From assembly GCA_009923685.1 (NCBI GenBank), contig RFTA01000001.1:1-58187 (forward strand): a DNA stretch of 58,187 bases, given 5' to 3'. Shown piece after piece: positions 26,854 through 34,696 of this stretch. The DNA is from Actinomycetota bacterium (GTDB taxonomy: Bacteria > Actinomycetota > Acidimicrobiia > Acidimicrobiales > Ilumatobacteraceae). A model generated the notes under the pieces. It saw only the letters and a list, made by a program, of their open reading frames with translations, was not told where the DNA came from and ran no database searches. Made by a program: the position numbers and the translations under genes. The first letter of the stretch is position 1. The number at the start of each line of letters is the position of its first letter.

Positions 26854-27543
26854 GTGCAGACCTTGCTATTCATTGAAGACGATCGCGACATTCGCGCCGC
26901 ATTAAGACTCGCGCTTGAAGATGAGGGATATAAAGTTCTCGAGGCCATTGATGGTGATTCTGGATTGAAAATCTTTTCGTCTGAAGTGGTTGATCTGGTG
27001 TTACTTGATTTGCGATTGCCCGATATGTCTGGCTTTGATGTTTGTCGCGATCTTCGTCGCAAGAGTCTTGTACCGATAATCATGGTCACTGCACAAACAG
27101 ACACCCATGATTTGGTTGCTGGTCTAGAGGCGGGCGCCGATGATTACGTGACAAAACCAGTCGTTGCAAAAGAACTCGCCGCACGCATCAGAGCCGCGCT
27201 AAGACGCACAACGCAAATGTCGGTCAACTCGTCAAGTCTCGATCGATTCAAAGTGCGCGACATTGAAATTCGAAGCGATCAAGGTGTTGTGCTGAAAAAT
27301 GACGCCGAGATTCCGCTGACGAAGACCGAATATCGTCTGTTGCACGTTTTCATCGAGAATGCAAACAAAGTCTTGTCGCGCGATCAATTGCTCGAACTCG
27401 TCTGGGGATACGAATATCTTGGTGATAGTCGCTTGGTTGATGCGCACATCAGGCGACTTCGATTAAAAATTGAAGATGTGCCTGATGAACCGCAAATTGT
27501 TGTGACGGTGAGAGGTATGGGCTACCGACTCTTGACTGCGTGA
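26854..27543 (+). CDS. OmpR/PhoB-family response regulator, MtrA-like
   Basis: This 229-residue response regulator has a receiver domain with acidic pair D9/D10, phosphoacceptor D52 in DLVLLDLRLPDMSG, T/S position in MVTA, and K101 in DDYVTKP. The C-terminal winged-helix DNA-binding domain starts near residue 130, with PLTKTEYRLLHVFIENANKVLSRDQLLELVWG and RLVDAHIRRLRLKIEDVP and VRGMGYRL. GTG 26854 is the start. It is divergent from an MtrB-like kinase with a GerMN lipoprotein, which makes an MtrA-type role likely, although classical mtrA lies upstream of mtrB on the same strand. Its 3' end overlaps that of the converging helicase gene by 22 bases. Confidence 0.88.
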   Translation: MQTLLFIEDDRDIRAALRLALEDEGYKVLEAIDGDSGLKIFSSEVVDLVLLDLRLPDMSGFDVCRDLRRKSLVPIIMVTAQTDTHDLVAGLEAGADDYVTKPVVAKELAARIRAALRRTTQMSVNSSSLDRFKVRDIEIRSDQGVVLKNDAEIPLTKTEYRLLHVFIENANKVLSRDQLLELVWGYEYLGDSRLVDAHIRRLRLKIEDVPDEPQIVVTVRGMGYRLLTA

Positions 27544-29429
27544 GCCAAGAATTCTTTCGCTCTTTCTGGTTTCGATGTGAACTCCATAGGCGGCAACATT
27601 CCGACAATTGATTTGCCGTAGCCCTTCGTCACGAGTCTTGGGTCGAGAATGGCGACAACACCCATGTCTGTTTGAGTGCGAATTAGACGACCGGCAGCCT
27701 GAGCCAACTTGGTTGCCGCAATTGGTATGTCTATGGCAGTAAATGCCGATTTGCCATAAGCGTCGCGACGTGCGCTCATCAACGGATCTGTAGGCACCGG
27801 AAACGGAAGGCGATCAATTATCACGAGACTTAGCGTTTGGCCAGGTACGTCTACTCCTTGAAAGAAGCTTTGAGTCGCGAAGAGGCATGTTGCCTCGCTT
27901 TCGGCAAATTTTCGTAGCAGTTCCATTTTCGGCAAGTCGTCTTGCTTGAGAACTTTGAAATCAAGTTTGCGCTCGAGCTCTTCGTAGGCGGCATTGAGTC
28001 GCGCATAACTCGTGAACAACGCGAGAGTTCTGCCTCCGGCCGCGTTGATCAATTCTTCAATTTCTCGATGTACGACCTTGTCCCGCATGCCTTGTGCAGG
28101 GTCTGGCAAATGAGCGGCGCAATAAAGAAGTGAATTGTTTTCATAATCAAATGGACTCGCAACATGGCATGAATCAAAACTCTCGATCGGTAGACCAAGT
28201 CTTTCGGGCAAATTCGTCGGAATCGTCGCACTTGTGAGAATCGCTGTTCTCTGCGACCAAACCGACTCTTGAAGTGCCGCGCCTACGTTCAACGGACGCA
28301 TCTCAAGAGAGCATCGCTCGGCAGAACCCGCGATATAGGCGACATAGCCGTTGCGATCGGTGAGCGCCAGGTCAAGGTCTTCGATAAATCGAGTGCACAA
28401 TGATTGTGCACGAAGTTTTCTCTGCTTTGCTGCCTCATCATTTGTGACAATCGTTCGCAACGACTCGAGCACCTCGCTCGCGCGACCGCGCACTTCGATC
28501 AGTGTCTCGCGAGATTCATTTTCGAGGGGTAGGGCAACCCGCTTGTTCAAAAACGGCACGATGGCGTCACGCAATCTAGAAGCACTTTTTGCAAACCCCC
28601 CTGACATGGCATCGTCTCTGATTATCGAGCGCATCGCCGAACCAATAGTCGTGATTCGACTTGGCGAAATTGCGAGCCCGACTGAGTCGGTCACAACATC
28701 TTCAAGTTCATGAGCCTCGTCGAAAATTACGACATCATGCTCGCCAATTATCGTGCCTTCAGTAACGATGTCCAATGCGTAGAGCCAGCCATTGACAATG
28801 ACAATGTCAGAAGTTTGGCTTTGATTGCGTGCACGCTCAGAGAAACAACTCTCGCCAAATGGACATCGAGATGCTCCGGGGCATTCTTCGCTCGACACGC
28901 TGACCATCGACCAAGCATTGCGTTGTGGTTGCCAATCAAGTTCACCTTCGTCACCCGTATTCGTGGTTTCTGCCCACTCGCATAGTTTTCTGACATCGGC
29001 CTTTGTCTTGGCCGAAAGATCGTCAAGTTCGAGTCGAGATTGCGCTCGATCAGCGAGTTCTGCGATTCGTTGTCGACACAAATAGTTGTTGCGTCCTTTG
29101 AGTACGGTCCAAGTGAGTTCGCTTTCACGCGTCGGATTGAGCGACTTGGCGAGCAGCGGCAGATCATTTTGTGAAAGTTGATCTTGCAATGCCTTGGTTA
29201 CTGTAGACACGACAATTCGTCGACCTGAAACAATCGATGGCACCAAATATCCGAGCGTTTTGCCCGTGCCCGTGCCAGCCTGCACTATCAGATGTCGATT
29301 CTTGCGCAACGCACGACCGACCAGTATCGCCATTTCGTCTTGCCCCTGTCGCTCTTCGGCATTCGTAAGTTCGTTGGTGACTCGTCTTAGTGCATCAAGA
29401 ATTTCTTGATCAGCAGAGTTTGTAGGCAT
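27522..29429 (-). CDS. DinG-like ATP-dependent DNA helicase
   Basis: This 635-residue superfamily 2 helicase of the DinG/Rad3 (XPD-like) group is a 5'-3' DNA unwinder active in repair. Walker A is VQAGTGTGKTLGYLVPS near residues 49-65, and the Walker B DEAH motif is VVIFDEAHELEDVV. Cysteines in NNYLCRQRI, KLCEWAE and ECPGASRCPFGESC are placed as in the iron-sulfur domain of this group. Later motifs include AILTSATIP, GRTLALFTSYARL, CLFATQSFFQGVDVPG and AQAAGRLIRTQTDMG, the last being motif VI. Length is typical of actinobacterial DinG. It lies directly upstream of nothing on its strand except uppS, from which it is separated by 27 bases. Confidence 0.88.
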   Translation of the reverse strand: MPTNSADQEILDALRRVTNELTNAEERQGQDEMAILVGRALRKNRHLIVQAGTGTGKTLGYLVPSIVSGRRIVVSTVTKALQDQLSQNDLPLLAKSLNPTRESELTWTVLKGRNNYLCRQRIAELADRAQSRLELDDLSAKTKADVRKLCEWAETTNTGDEGELDWQPQRNAWSMVSVSSEECPGASRCPFGESCFSERARNQSQTSDIVIVNGWLYALDIVTEGTIIGEHDVVIFDEAHELEDVVTDSVGLAISPSRITTIGSAMRSIIRDDAMSGGFAKSASRLRDAIVPFLNKRVALPLENESRETLIEVRGRASEVLESLRTIVTNDEAAKQRKLRAQSLCTRFIEDLDLALTDRNGYVAYIAGSAERCSLEMRPLNVGAALQESVWSQRTAILTSATIPTNLPERLGLPIESFDSCHVASPFDYENNSLLYCAAHLPDPAQGMRDKVVHREIEELINAAGGRTLALFTSYARLNAAYEELERKLDFKVLKQDDLPKMELLRKFAESEATCLFATQSFFQGVDVPGQTLSLVIIDRLPFPVPTDPLMSARRDAYGKSAFTAIDIPIAATKLAQAAGRLIRTQTDMGVVAILDPRLVTKGYGKSIVGMLPPMEFTSKPERAKEFLAHAVKSR

Positions 29430-29456
29430 CTAAGTGTCGTTGCGGTGGTTATTCGG

Positions 29457-30125
29457 TTAGCTCGTCACAAGGGCTATCGCGGCGTCGAGTTCAACTGCGT
29501 CAAAATCTGGCCAGGGTCGTTCGGTGAAATAGATCTTTGCTGCGTTGATCTGCCAGAGCAAAAAATTTGAAATTCGTGATTCGCCTGAAGTGCGAACCAG
29601 AACGTCGACCGGGGGAAGCGACTGGTCGTAAAGGTGCGATTGAAGATTTGCAGGTGTTAGTTCGCACCCGCTTTTGACCAGAAGCTTCGCCGCACGTGTG
29701 AGTTCGCTTCGCGAGCCATAGTCGAATGCAACCGTCAGCACCATGCCCGAATTTGACTTCGTGTCGTCGATCGCCTTGCGTATTGCGCGCTGAACATAAA
29801 GCGGTGTTCGTGAGCCCGGCTCATCGAACGGTCTACCTATCCAGTTGACGCGGACATTGTTTTCGTTTAGCTCTGCGATGCGACCAAAGAGTTTTTTGTG
29901 GAGTCCAAGGATGTGACGAACCTCGGCTCGTGGGCGAACCCAGTTTTCGGTTGAAAAACCAAACACGGTCAAATATGCGATCTCGCGTTTTGATGCTGCA
30001 CGAACAATGTCGGCAAGAGCCTCTTCACCTGCCGAGTGCCCAGCGGTACGAGGCAAACCCCGCTTACGGGCCCATCTTCCGTTGCCGTCCATGATGCAAG
30101 CCACATGAAGAGTTTTCGAAATCAT
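29457..30125 (-). CDS. uppS: Isoprenyl transferase (UppS), lacking the C-terminal RxG motif
   Basis: This 222-residue cis-prenyltransferase elongates allylic diphosphates with isopentenyl diphosphate to make the undecaprenyl-type carrier for peptidoglycan. Catalytic Asp13 is in MDGNGRWARKRG, His30 in AGHSAG, then FSTENWVRPRAE (57-68), FDYGSRSE, and RTSGESRISNF with R178 and R184. Two features are abnormal. The position of the conserved late Glu (E. coli E213, in AYAEL) is Lys197 in NAAKIYF. The protein also ends at AAIALVTS, with no RRFGG/RxG tail; scanning the three downstream frames shows no RRFGG within 60 bases, so this is not a simple frameshift. The adjacent divergent gene supplies both missing features. 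The -10-like TAGCGT lies 7 bases upstream. Confidence 0.92.
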   Translation of the reverse strand: MISKTLHVACIMDGNGRWARKRGLPRTAGHSAGEEALADIVRAASKREIAYLTVFGFSTENWVRPRAEVRHILGLHKKLFGRIAELNENNVRVNWIGRPFDEPGSRTPLYVQRAIRKAIDDTKSNSGMVLTVAFDYGSRSELTRAAKLLVKSGCELTPANLQSHLYDQSLPPVDVLVRTSGESRISNFLLWQINAAKIYFTERPWPDFDAVELDAAIALVTS

Positions 30126-30132
30126 TTGCTCA

Positions 30133-30138
30133 ACGCTA
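30133..30138 (-). promoter_or_regulatory. Putative -10 element of uppS (TAGCGT)
   Basis: On the minus strand TAGCGT lies 7 bases before the uppS ATG, in the 62-base gap between uppS and its divergent paralogue. This position predicts a leaderless mRNA. Confidence 0.35.
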
Positions 30139-30187
30139 ACAACTCTGGTTGTCGAGGTGAGTTGTCTGGAAGTGAGAGAATGACATC

Positions 30188-30781
30188 GTGGTTAAAGCGT
30201 CTCGCGATCTGCACGGTGATTTGGCACATATCTTGGTGTGTGCGGGAACCGTGGTTGAGTGGCTGAAAACCACGTCTGATCAATGGAAGGTTCAGATTGA
30301 TGCGTTAGTTCGATCTGTTAGTGGCGTTGGGGTTCGCTGGCTTTCGATTTATCCATACTCTGGTCAGGCCAGCGCCATTGAGCGCACAGAAATTTGCAAT
30401 GCAATAATTTCGGTTTTTGGAGGCCAACGATCAGGTGATCGAGTTTCTGTCATCGCCGATCACGGTTTGGTGGTCGTTGTCGATACTTGTGCAAATGGAC
30501 AAGAACGATTCGTCAACGCGGTCGCACAATTGAGTAGCAGCCAAGAAATTGATGAAGACAAACTCGCAGCGACGCTTCTTTCGCCAGCTTCGGGCGAACC
30601 TGACTTGGTCTTGGTTCTGGGCTCGCCAACTCAGGTGCCTGAATCGTTGATGTGGGAGCTCGCTTATAGCGAACTCGTTTTTCTGAATGTTCCTTGGTTG
30701 CAATGCGATGTTGAGCACATTCAAATGGCGATTGGAGACTTTCAACGTCGTGATCGGCGCTTTGGCGGTGTCGACTCGTGA
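30188..30781 (+). CDS. Degenerate UppS paralogue, possible NgBR/Nus1-like accessory subunit
   Basis: This 197-residue protein aligns without gaps to the N-terminus of UppS (HILVCAGTVVEW against HVACIMDGNGRW), with Gly20 at the position of the catalytic Asp and Glu24 for Arg. WLSIYPYSG matches the LTVFGFSTENW region. The RTSGE block is replaced by LVLGSPTQVPES. The end is well conserved: LMWELAYSELVFLNVPW keeps the late Glu (E162), and AIGDFQRRDRRFGG retains the RxG motif (RFG, 191-193). It should therefore be catalytically dead but able to complete a partner's active site. The GTG start 30188 is chosen by this alignment. Its stop overlaps recO (GTGA). The family assignment is an inference from motifs; the reading frame itself is well supported. 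Confidence 0.78.
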   Translation: MVKASRDLHGDLAHILVCAGTVVEWLKTTSDQWKVQIDALVRSVSGVGVRWLSIYPYSGQASAIERTEICNAIISVFGGQRSGDRVSVIADHGLVVVVDTCANGQERFVNAVAQLSSSQEIDEDKLAATLLSPASGEPDLVLVLGSPTQVPESLMWELAYSELVFLNVPWLQCDVEHIQMAIGDFQRRDRRFGGVDS

Positions 30782-31503
30782 GTTTATATCGCGACAAGGC
30801 GATCGTTCTTCGTACCTATGATCTACGCGAGTCAGATCGCATCATCGTGATGATGAGCGAAGAACATGGCAAAGTCAGGGCCGTTGCTAACGGTGTACGC
30901 AAGATGTCGTCGCGCTTCGGTGCTCGTTTAGAGCCACTTAGTCACGTCGATGTTTTGTTGAGTCGGGGCAAAGAACTAGACACGGTAAGTCAAGTCGAGT
31001 TGGTTACAAGTGCGAGAGGCTTGTATACCGACCTCGACCGACTTACACGTGGCCTCGCAATGCTCGAAGCCGTCGACCAATTAGGTATGGATGGCGAGCC
31101 AACTCCGCATCTTTACAAGATGTTGGTTGGCGCACTGCAGTGGTTATCTGAAAATGACTCGGCACTCGTACTTGCAGCTTTTTATTTCAAGTTGCTCGTT
31201 GTTGAAGGAGTTGGCGCCCATGTCGACGACTGTGTTGGTTGCGGCGCGCCAGGTGAGAACATTGTCGCGTTTGATTTATTTCGGGGTGGTGGACAATGCC
31301 AAAGTTGCCGAAGCGGTGCAACGATTTCTAATGGTGCGATAAAGATTGTGCAAGACATTGTTGGGGGTCGATTGAACTTGGCTCTTGCTTTACCCGAGAG
31401 CGCCGCGACTCGCGAGGTTTCTGATCTTGCTACACGATGTATGGAGCATCACCTTGAGCGTCGACTGAAGTCGGTCGCGGTGTTTGAGCGTCCAGAGCAT
31501 TAG
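30778..31503 (+). CDS. recO: DNA repair protein RecO
   Basis: This 241-residue protein loads RecA on SSB-coated DNA with RecR in the RecFOR pathway. The N-terminal OB-fold starts SLYRDKAIVLRTYDLRESDRIIVMMSEEHGKVRAVANGVRK, which is diagnostic. The zinc site is CVGCGAPGEN with CQSC about 25 residues later (four Cys). GTG 30778 overlaps the stop of the UppS paralogue by four bases, so the two are translationally coupled. The glyS gene follows after 50 bases. Length is typical. Confidence 0.93.
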   Translation: MSLYRDKAIVLRTYDLRESDRIIVMMSEEHGKVRAVANGVRKMSSRFGARLEPLSHVDVLLSRGKELDTVSQVELVTSARGLYTDLDRLTRGLAMLEAVDQLGMDGEPTPHLYKMLVGALQWLSENDSALVLAAFYFKLLVVEGVGAHVDDCVGCGAPGENIVAFDLFRGGGQCQSCRSGATISNGAIKIVQDIVGGRLNLALALPESAATREVSDLATRCMEHHLERRLKSVAVFERPEH

Positions 31504-31541
31504 TTTCATTAATTTGACGGCAGTCACGCGGTTTTTTGTAA

Positions 31542-31547
31542 TAGTCT
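31542..31547 (+). promoter_or_regulatory. Putative -10 element of glyS (TAGTCT)
   Basis: TAGTCT lies exactly 6 bases before the GTG start of glyS. A TTGACG at 31514-31519 is present but 22 bases away, too far for a standard promoter, so the -35 is uncertain. No Shine-Dalgarno precedes the GTG. Confidence 0.4.
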
Positions 31548-31553
31548 GAACGG

Positions 31554-32861
31554 GTGCCAGCTAAAGATTTAGATCAGGTAGTCAACCTTTGTAAGCGTCG
31601 TGGATTCGTCTATCCAAGCGGCGAAATTTATGGTGGTTTTAGGTCTTCGTATGATTACGGGCCGTTGGGTTCGCTGATGTTGCGCAATGTAAAAGAAGCG
31701 TGGATTCGCACGATGGTGCAACAACGGGACGATGTCGTTTTGATTGACGCGGCAATTCTGGGCGCACCACAGGTTTTCGAGGCAAGCGGCCACTTGAGTA
31801 ACTTCAGCGACCCGTTAGTTGATTGCACGATCTGCAAGCGTCGCTTTCGTCAAGACCAAATTGACGACCGCGATTGTCCTCAATCAAAGAAGGGCTGCGA
31901 ATTCACTGACGCGCGTGCTTTTAATTTGATGTTCAAGACGCATGCTGGACCGGTCGAAGGCGAAGGTGCGACGGTCTATCTGCGACCAGAGACCGCTCAG
32001 GGCATGTTCGTAAACTTCGCGAATGTCTTGCAAACGAGTCGAAAAAAGCCTCCATTTGGTATTGCGCAAGTCGGCAAGAGTTTTAGAAACGAGATCACAC
32101 CAGGAAATTTCATATTTAGAACAAGAGAGTTTGAGCAAATGGAACTTGAGTTTTTTATTCCGCCCGCTGAGAGCGCTCAATGGTACGAATATTGGTGCAA
32201 TTCACGCATGCGGTGGTATGTCGATCATGGCATCCCTACAGAAATGTTGCGCATTCGTGAGCATGCAAAAGATGAACTGTCGCATTACTCGGCTGGCACG
32301 AGCGATATTGAGTTCTTGTTTCCTTGGGGATGGGGAGAACTCGAAGGTATTGCTCAGAGAACAGACTTTGATTTGAAGCAGCATGCCGAGCATTCAAGAC
32401 AGAAACTCGAATATTTTGACCAGACAACTAACGAGCGATATGTACCATATGTTGTTGAGCCGGCCGCAGGTGCAAACCGCACGATGGCCGCGTTCTTGTT
32501 GGCGGCATATGACGAAGATGTCGTAAATGATGAACCGCGCACAGTGTTGCGTTTGCATCCGAGGTTGGCGCCGTTTCAAATTGCCGTTTTGCCGTTATCG
32601 AAAAAAGACACTCTTATGCCTCTCGCCAAGAAGGTCCATTCGATGCTTGGTGCTAAATACATGTGCGACTTCGATGAAACACAGGCAATTGGTCGCCGCT
32701 ATCGTCGTCAAGATGAGGTCGGTACGCCGTTTTGTGTGACGATCGATTTTGATTCGCTCGAGGATGATTCGGTTACTATTCGCGAGCGAGATTCGACGGC
32801 ACAAAATCGCGTCAAGATTTCAGATTTGATGCAAGAGTTTTCACAAAGATTAGGTTTTTAA
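31554..32861 (+). CDS. glyS: Glycine-tRNA ligase (dimeric class II type)
   Basis: This 435-residue class II synthetase charges tRNA-Gly. The opening DLDQVVNLCKRRGFVYPSGEIYGGFRSSYDYGPLGSLMLRNVKEAW is diagnostic of the alpha2 (eukaryote-like) type. A zinc-type segment CTICKRRFRQDQIDDRDCPQSKKGC is present. Motif 2 is in GKSFRNEITPGNFIFRTREFEQMELEFF. Motif 3 lies in PAAGANRTMAAFLLAAYDED. The anticodon-binding domain starts at LHPRLAPFQIAVLPLSKKD. It is slightly shorter than most homologues (about 460). It starts at GTG 31554 with no ribosome-binding site. Confidence 0.93.
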   Translation: MPAKDLDQVVNLCKRRGFVYPSGEIYGGFRSSYDYGPLGSLMLRNVKEAWIRTMVQQRDDVVLIDAAILGAPQVFEASGHLSNFSDPLVDCTICKRRFRQDQIDDRDCPQSKKGCEFTDARAFNLMFKTHAGPVEGEGATVYLRPETAQGMFVNFANVLQTSRKKPPFGIAQVGKSFRNEITPGNFIFRTREFEQMELEFFIPPAESAQWYEYWCNSRMRWYVDHGIPTEMLRIREHAKDELSHYSAGTSDIEFLFPWGWGELEGIAQRTDFDLKQHAEHSRQKLEYFDQTTNERYVPYVVEPAAGANRTMAAFLLAAYDEDVVNDEPRTVLRLHPRLAPFQIAVLPLSKKDTLMPLAKKVHSMLGAKYMCDFDETQAIGRRYRRQDEVGTPFCVTIDFDSLEDDSVTIRERDSTAQNRVKISDLMQEFSQRLGF

Positions 32862-32911
32862 TTATTCGTTGAAATCACCAAAGTTGTTCTTACCAAAATA
32901 GAGGAGAAAAA

Positions 32912-33217
32912 ATGTCGCAAGTAGCAGTTGTAGTTAAGTTGAAGATCAAAGATGGTCAACGCGATGCAATGACAGACGCAGTTAAGCCCGGCATTGAAAC
33001 TGCAAAAGGCGAGGTCGGCACACGATTTTATGTTTTTCACCACGATGCAGTTGACGCCAACACGGTTTGGTTCTACGAGTTATACGCCGACCAAGAAGCC
33101 GCAAACGCGCACATGGGGTCTGAGGCGTTTAAGTCTTGGTCAATGTCCCTTGCACCATTTGTTGATGGAGCCCCCGAGTTTTCATTCTTGACGCCGATTG
33201 GTGGCAAAGGAGTTTAA
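32912..33217 (+). CDS. Antibiotic biosynthesis monooxygenase (ABM) domain protein
   Basis: This 101-residue single-domain protein has the ABM ferredoxin-like fold: VAVVVKLKIKDGQRDAMTDAVKPGIETAKGEVGTRFYVFHHDAVDANTVWFYELYADQEAANAHMGSEAFKSWSMSLAPFVDG. Close relatives are described as putative quinol monooxygenases, cofactor-independent oxidases or heme-degrading enzymes. The ATG has AGAGGAG 7 bases upstream, one of the strongest Shine-Dalgarno sites in the window. It precedes trpC by only 3 bases, so it may be cotranscribed with the trp genes, but no functional link is visible. Confidence 0.85.
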   Translation: MSQVAVVVKLKIKDGQRDAMTDAVKPGIETAKGEVGTRFYVFHHDAVDANTVWFYELYADQEAANAHMGSEAFKSWSMSLAPFVDGAPEFSFLTPIGGKGV

Positions 33218-33220
33218 TTT

Positions 33221-33994
33221 TTGTATCTCGACAAGATTCTCGCACAACATCGCGAAGTTGCGTCGCAAGATGCGAGGTCGTTGTCTGAATTAATCGAGAC
33301 GGCCCGTCGAATTGGGTCGTCGCGAGGTTTCGCTGACCGTTTGGCTGTTGATTCTCAAGATTCATTGGCCGTTATCGCAGAAATTAAACGTCGTTCGCCA
33401 TCGCGAGGTGTGCTTGGTGAAGATTTGAAGCCAGATCTCATTGCGCGCGATTATCAAAGCGCCGGTGCAAGTTGTATTTCGGTTCTGACCGATTCTGACT
33501 TTTTTGGTGGTTCTGTCGAAGATTTGCAGCATGCACGAAAGGCGACCGAGTTGCCCGTCTTGCGAAAAGACTTCACGGTTTCTTTGCAAGACATTTGCGA
33601 CGCAAAAATTATGGGCGCCGATTGCATTTTATTGATCGTCGCCGCCCTCACTAAATCTGAACTTCTTGATTTTCATCAGTTTGCAAAAGAGTTGGGACTC
33701 GACGTTTTGGTTGAAATACACGACGAACCTGAATTAGAGATAGCCATCGAAATCGAATCCGAATTGGTTGGTGTTAATCAAAGAGACCTCAAAACATTCG
33801 AAGTCGATCAGAAGCGAGCAGTGCGGATGGCGGCAAAGATCCCAAGTGGTGTTCTGCGAGTTGCAGAATCTGGAGTACGAACCCGAAGTGATGCTCAGCA
33901 ATTGCGTGACGCTGGTTATGATGCGATTCTTGTTGGTGAGACCCTTGTGACTTCGGCTGATATCACAAAAACTCTCAGCGAATTGCGCGTCTAA
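33221..33994 (+). CDS. trpC: Indole-3-glycerol phosphate synthase
   Basis: This 257-residue TIM-barrel enzyme forms indole-3-glycerol phosphate in tryptophan synthesis. Visible motifs are IAEIKRRSPSRGVLGED (catalytic Lys), ISVLTDSDFFGGSVEDL, LPVLRKDFTVSLQDICDAKIMGAD, LLIVAALTKSELLDF, VLVEIHDEPELEIA, VGVNQRDLKTFEVD and the phosphate-binding VAESGVRTRSDA. The TTG start at 33221 is chosen because GGAG lies 8 bases upstream and the first residues (MYLDKILAQHRE) align with the family. Followed directly by trpF. Confidence 0.93.
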   Translation: MYLDKILAQHREVASQDARSLSELIETARRIGSSRGFADRLAVDSQDSLAVIAEIKRRSPSRGVLGEDLKPDLIARDYQSAGASCISVLTDSDFFGGSVEDLQHARKATELPVLRKDFTVSLQDICDAKIMGADCILLIVAALTKSELLDFHQFAKELGLDVLVEIHDEPELEIAIEIESELVGVNQRDLKTFEVDQKRAVRMAAKIPSGVLRVAESGVRTRSDAQQLRDAGYDAILVGETLVTSADITKTLSELRV

Positions 33995-34666
33995 ATGTTC
34001 ATCAAAATTTGCGGTATTACGAATGAGCAAGATGCGCTTCTTGCCGTTGCTCTTGGCGCCGATGCCTTAGGTTTCGTCTTCGCACCTTCACCCCGACAAG
34101 TTGCGCCGCAACGAGTCAAAGAAATAGTGCGACGTCTGCCACAGAGTGTCCTGACAGTTGGGGTGTTTCGCGACGAGCACCCACAGCGTGTAATCGACAC
34201 GGTACGAGAAGCCGGCGTGTTTGGCGCTCAACTTCATGGTCACGAGTCGGCCGCGAATGTTGCCGAAGTGATGGTTGATATTAAGTGGGTGGTCAAAGCA
34301 GTCGTCGCGGGTTCGGTCGAAGCCAAGAACGCCGATAGTTATTTGACCGATTTGATATTGGTTGATGCACCGAATCCAGGTTCGGGTACGCCATATGAAT
34401 TGGATCTTTTGGGTGAAATGCCTCAGTCGGTTCGTATTTTGCTCGCCGGAGGTCTTGCCGCCGAAAACGTCGCAACAGCAATTGCGCAAGTTTCACCGTG
34501 GGGCGTCGACGTGTCTTCAGGAGTCGAAAAGAGTCATGGCTACAAAGACCCGATCAAACTTAAGAGGTTCATAGAAAACGCTCGCGATGCATTTGACGAC
34601 TTTGACCGCGGTGTCCTTGGCGAAGAAGAACGATTTAGCAACAAGCCCTTTAATTGGGAATCTTAA
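33995..34666 (+). CDS. trpF: Phosphoribosylanthranilate isomerase
   Basis: This 223-residue TIM-barrel isomerase converts phosphoribosylanthranilate to CdRP, the step before TrpC. The start IKICGITNEQDALLAVALGADALGFVFAPSPRQ has the catalytic Cys, and GVFRDE, AQLHGHES, ILVDAPNPGSGTPYELD and ILLAGGLAAENVATAIA complete the pattern. The C-terminus WGVDVSSGVEKSHGYKD carries the phosphate loop. ATG 33995 follows the trpC stop (TAA 33992-33994) with no gap. The C-terminal tail after the last helix is acidic. trpE, trpG and trpD are absent from the window. Confidence 0.92.
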   Translation: MFIKICGITNEQDALLAVALGADALGFVFAPSPRQVAPQRVKEIVRRLPQSVLTVGVFRDEHPQRVIDTVREAGVFGAQLHGHESAANVAEVMVDIKWVVKAVVAGSVEAKNADSYLTDLILVDAPNPGSGTPYELDLLGEMPQSVRILLAGGLAAENVATAIAQVSPWGVDVSSGVEKSHGYKDPIKLKRFIENARDAFDDFDRGVLGEEERFSNKPFNWES

Positions 34667-34696
34667 GACCTGATAGTCGGGATACATTTAGTCTCC

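Noticed and set aside
29430..29520. Simple frameshift hiding the RxG tail of UppS
   Set aside because: All three frames after the stop were read for about 60 bases; one gives ANR by chance but none gives RRFGG or RxG in a matching context.
30036..30266. Overlapping frame near the UppS paralogue start (ends MTSWLKRL...WLSG)
   Set aside because: It runs across the uppS start and stops early, whereas the GTG 30188 frame aligns with the UppS N-terminus and continues to the RRFGG end.
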